From positions 170,850-234,849 of the forward strand of contig NZ_CAJNAT010000009.1 of assembly GCF_905220705.1 (NCBI RefSeq): a stretch of DNA of 64,000 nt. Direction: 5' to 3'. This stretch comes from Paraburkholderia domus (GTDB taxonomy: Bacteria; Pseudomonadota; Gammaproteobacteria; Burkholderiales; Burkholderiaceae). The translations under genes were made by a program, and so were the position numbers. The notes under the pieces are model-generated. The model saw nothing but the letters and a program-made list of their open reading frames with translations. It was not told the origin of the DNA and made no database searches. How positions within the stretch are numbered: position 1 is the stretch's first letter; each line of letters starts with the position of its first letter. This document shows, in pieces, positions 62,009 through 64,000 of this stretch.

Positions 62009-62383
62009 GTTCCATCTCCGTCAGGAAACCTTAGCAAAGGTATGAAGATCGTCGTCGTTTTGGCGACATCGCACCGTCAAAGCATAGGTCATGCGTCGAG
62101 TTGCAGGTCTCTCCTACGAGCCTTTATCTAATGCGTCTACGCCTTTCTACTTCGCCGCCGACGCCACATGAAGATTCAAACCGATGTATGAAGACGTTGA
62201 CGAATAATGGCAGACCGGACATTCTTCCTTGCGCGCGTCAACCGTTCAGGCGAGGGCCATGGAGATTAGCTGAAGCGGACCCACTGATTTTCGGCGTCCA
62301 GCAATTTTCGGAAGAACAGAAATTAAAAGCCTGGTCCGGAGTAACCAGCACCAGATATGGCTTCACTTTACGGGTCCATGGCC
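62009..62383. other. Intergenic region between dehydratase and P450
   Basis: About 375 bases of less GC-rich sequence than the average. Both neighbours read leftward, so the P450 promoter should be here. The plus-strand frame beginning at 62101 has no ribosome site and no family resemblance; I leave it out. Confidence 0.45.
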
Positions 62384-63439
62384 TTATTCATAGTCACGGA
62401 TCCGGGACGGCATGAGGTACCCCGATTGCTCGCCATTCAGCACCGAAGCCAAAACACGCATATCAATACCGCCGCCCGTCAGTACAGCGGCAATGCGCTT
62501 GCCAGCAAAGTAAGGATGGCGGGCTGCGGCAAGTGCGACTGCACCCGCGCCCTCGACGACGAGATGATTGCTTTTCTCCAGGCACCGGATGGCTTCAGCC
62601 GTATCCTCAAGCGTTGATACGACAACGCCGTCCACCAACGCGTTGAGGTATGGCCAATTTGCATCGAGCACAGTCGATACACCGATGCCCGAGACCATTG
62701 GTGTCGAGTCGACTGGAACTTCGACGATAGCGCCAGCCGCAAGAGAAGAATAGAAAGGAGCCGCTGCCTCGGTCTCGCACGCATACATTTGTGCGCGGGA
62801 GCCCCAACGCATACATGCCAGCGCAATGCCTGTTATCAGTCCTCCGCCTCCGAAAGGCACGAGTATCACGTCGACGTCTGGCAGGTCCTCCAATATCTCC
62901 TGTCCGATAGTCGCGTCTCCAATGACGACATCGCGACATGCACATGGATGCAGAAACGTACCTGTTTCGCCAGCAGGTGTTTCACCGCACAGTATTGCCC
63001 ACCATCTTTCGTAGTCGACTTCAATCACCCGGGCGCCCAGCGTGCGAAGTGCCTCGATCTTGCTCTTCGCTGCTGTATCGGTGACGTACACCCTGACGTC
63101 CGCGTCCCGAACCCTCGTTGCTTCTGTCACCCCGAGGGCGAAGTTCCCGGCGCTCGCCGTATAAACACCGTTCGACAGTTGATCTTGAGTAAGTCTGGAT
63201 ACTGCATTCAACGCGCAGCGTATCTTGAACGATCCTCGCGGCTGAAGATTCTCAGGTTTGAGAAACACGCTTCGATCTGTGGCTGCTGCGTACGCTAACA
63301 GTGGGGTGCGGACGACGGTTCCCCGGATCGACTCGGATGCGCGCTCAATGTCGGCCCGGGAGACCTCTCCCAGATAGGTTGAGCCGACGCCGCCTTCGAG
63401 CGGCTTGCGCGTATGGTGCAGGGTGCCCGCAATGCTCAT
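62384..63439 (-). CDS. Threonine dehydratase-like PLP enzyme
   Basis: A 351-residue fold-type II PLP enzyme. The PLP Lys is in PRGSFKIRCALNAV (usually GSFKxRGA), and SAGNFALGVTEATRV replaces the usual SxGNHxxG, a Phe for His change. The glycine loop is VPFGGGGLITGIALACM. It is in the serine/threonine dehydratase or hydroxyaspartate-ammonia-lyase group; the altered residues mean the substrate may differ. There is no C-terminal ACT domain. ATG 63439 follows GAGGA. Probably co-directional with the P450, 375 bases away. Confidence 0.88.
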   Translation of the reverse strand: MSIAGTLHHTRKPLEGGVGSTYLGEVSRADIERASESIRGTVVRTPLLAYAAATDRSVFLKPENLQPRGSFKIRCALNAVSRLTQDQLSNGVYTASAGNFALGVTEATRVRDADVRVYVTDTAAKSKIEALRTLGARVIEVDYERWWAILCGETPAGETGTFLHPCACRDVVIGDATIGQEILEDLPDVDVILVPFGGGGLITGIALACMRWGSRAQMYACETEAAAPFYSSLAAGAIVEVPVDSTPMVSGIGVSTVLDANWPYLNALVDGVVVSTLEDTAEAIRCLEKSNHLVVEGAGAVALAAARHPYFAGKRIAAVLTGGGIDMRVLASVLNGEQSGYLMPSRIRDYE

Positions 63440-63852
63440 GATGTCCTCGCGTTTGCATACGTTGAAGAGGTTGGCACGTGCAGAAAGGGGGCAGGTGAAT
63501 CGCAATCCATGCATCCATGCTGCTCCCCGGTCTCGGAGGAGGTCGCTCAACAAACCATACTGGACGTTTGTCGACGGGAGCCAAGCACTCTTTCAAGTGT
63601 CGTGCCGCCTTTTCACTTGTCTGACCGTAGATGCGAATTCGGGCTGGCGCAATGTACGGCGACCAGATGTATTGAGGCTCTGGCCGTCACCTATACTCAG
63701 TGTCGTTGACACGGCAGCGCTCGCAGGATTTTCGATGGGAGACATGGGTGAGCAATTCCATACTCTTAAACGGTGAGACACCTTTAAGCGGTAAATGTCT
63801 CGACAACACTTTCGGAAATTTTCAAGCTAGTTGTCGCCTCAACGAATAAATT
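63440..63852. other. Intergenic region before the transposase-like end
   Basis: About 410 bases holding the dehydratase promoter and, near its right end, GAGACACCTTTAAGCGGTAA..TGTCTCGACA around 63773-63815 (the pair GAGACA/TGTCTC), which could be the end of an insertion sequence. No gene seen. Confidence 0.4.
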
Positions 63853-63999
63853 TCAGGCGGCCTTTCTCTCCTGGTTAGGGCGTTGCGGGGCGACATCCTG
63901 GTTGTCAATGCGATCCGGGTTCAGATGCACGGCATCTACACGCTGCCAGTTTCGCGTGCGGCCCTTCCATCGAAGCGGATTGCGCTGCCGGGCGGTCTT
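63853..63999 (-). pseudogene. C-terminal end of a probable transposase, cut by the window edge
   Basis: Reading leftward from the right edge the frame gives 48 residues ending at the TGA at 63853-63855: RQRNPLRWKGRTRNWQRVDA then VHLNPDRIDNQDVAPQRPNQ. The RNPLRWxxxTRNW pattern with an LNP motif resembles the C-terminus of transposases of rve/IS3-like integrase type, from memory. Whether the gene is intact or a remnant cannot be seen. Confidence 0.4.
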
Positions 64000-64000
64000 G

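Noticed and set aside
62101..62415. 104-residue plus-strand frame between P450 and dehydratase
   Set aside because: No ribosome site, no recognisable domain, and it runs into the antisense of the dehydratase end.

Overview
The window looks like a chromosomal segment of a high-GC betaproteobacterium of the Burkholderia/Paraburkholderia type. The reasons are a Burkholderia-style classical porin, an extra infA copy, a DUF4148 protein, MocR/LysR/GntR-rich regulation, and amino-acid and CoA-ester catabolic operons. No tRNA, rRNA or CRISPR array was seen. Both ends cut a gene: a Clp ATPase on the left and the tail of a probable transposase on the right. Family assignments come from reading motifs, not from database searches.

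Left part (1-9.4 kb): the 3' part of a ClpG/ClpK-like stand-alone disaggregase is followed on the same strand by a YdeP/FdhF-type molybdoenzyme, a short-Q-loop (cyanide-insensitive type) cytochrome bd oxidase (cioA-cioB), a bestrophin-like channel and moaA. This reads as a stress and respiration cluster in which a molybdopterin enzyme, a quinol oxidase and a molybdenum cofactor gene sit together. From 9.4 to 16.6 kb there is a MocR regulator and then a compact DyP peroxidase-encapsulin operon. The peroxidase ends in an encapsulin cargo-loading peptide and overlaps the shell gene. This operon lies between two very similar LysR genes in direct orientation, and the second LysR reading frame runs without a stop into a DUF1269 membrane protein.

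Centre (16.6-45 kb): a porin with a strong terminator; an Fbp-like ABC importer divergent from a TctD/TctE-like two-component system; nasS-nasT without nitrate genes; an MFS exporter divergent from a GntR regulator with two TGGTTAACCA-type sites; infA; a YheO/DauR-like regulator; OsmC and YciI proteins; a puuB-puuR-puuA putrescine cluster; small membrane and stress proteins; a ferredoxin with an AcoR-like sigma-54 activator; cytochrome b561; an AzgA-like purine permease; and a slipin/NfeD pair.

Right part (45-64 kb): an AraC regulator is divergent from a valine/isobutyrate catabolic operon (acyl-CoA dehydrogenase, acyl-CoA synthetase, mmsA, mmsB, enoyl-CoA hydratase, hydroxyisobutyryl-CoA hydrolase-like). 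Three tandem 47-bp hairpin repeats lie between mmsA and mmsB. Then comes a metal-type PadR regulator with a large His/Gly-rich head, a siderophore-interacting reductase and an MFS exporter. An NmrA-like reductase follows, then an accessory-looking block: a cyclic-nucleotide-binding flavoprotein lacking the thioredoxin-reductase CxxC, a cytochrome P450, a threonine-dehydratase-like enzyme and the end of a probable insertion element.
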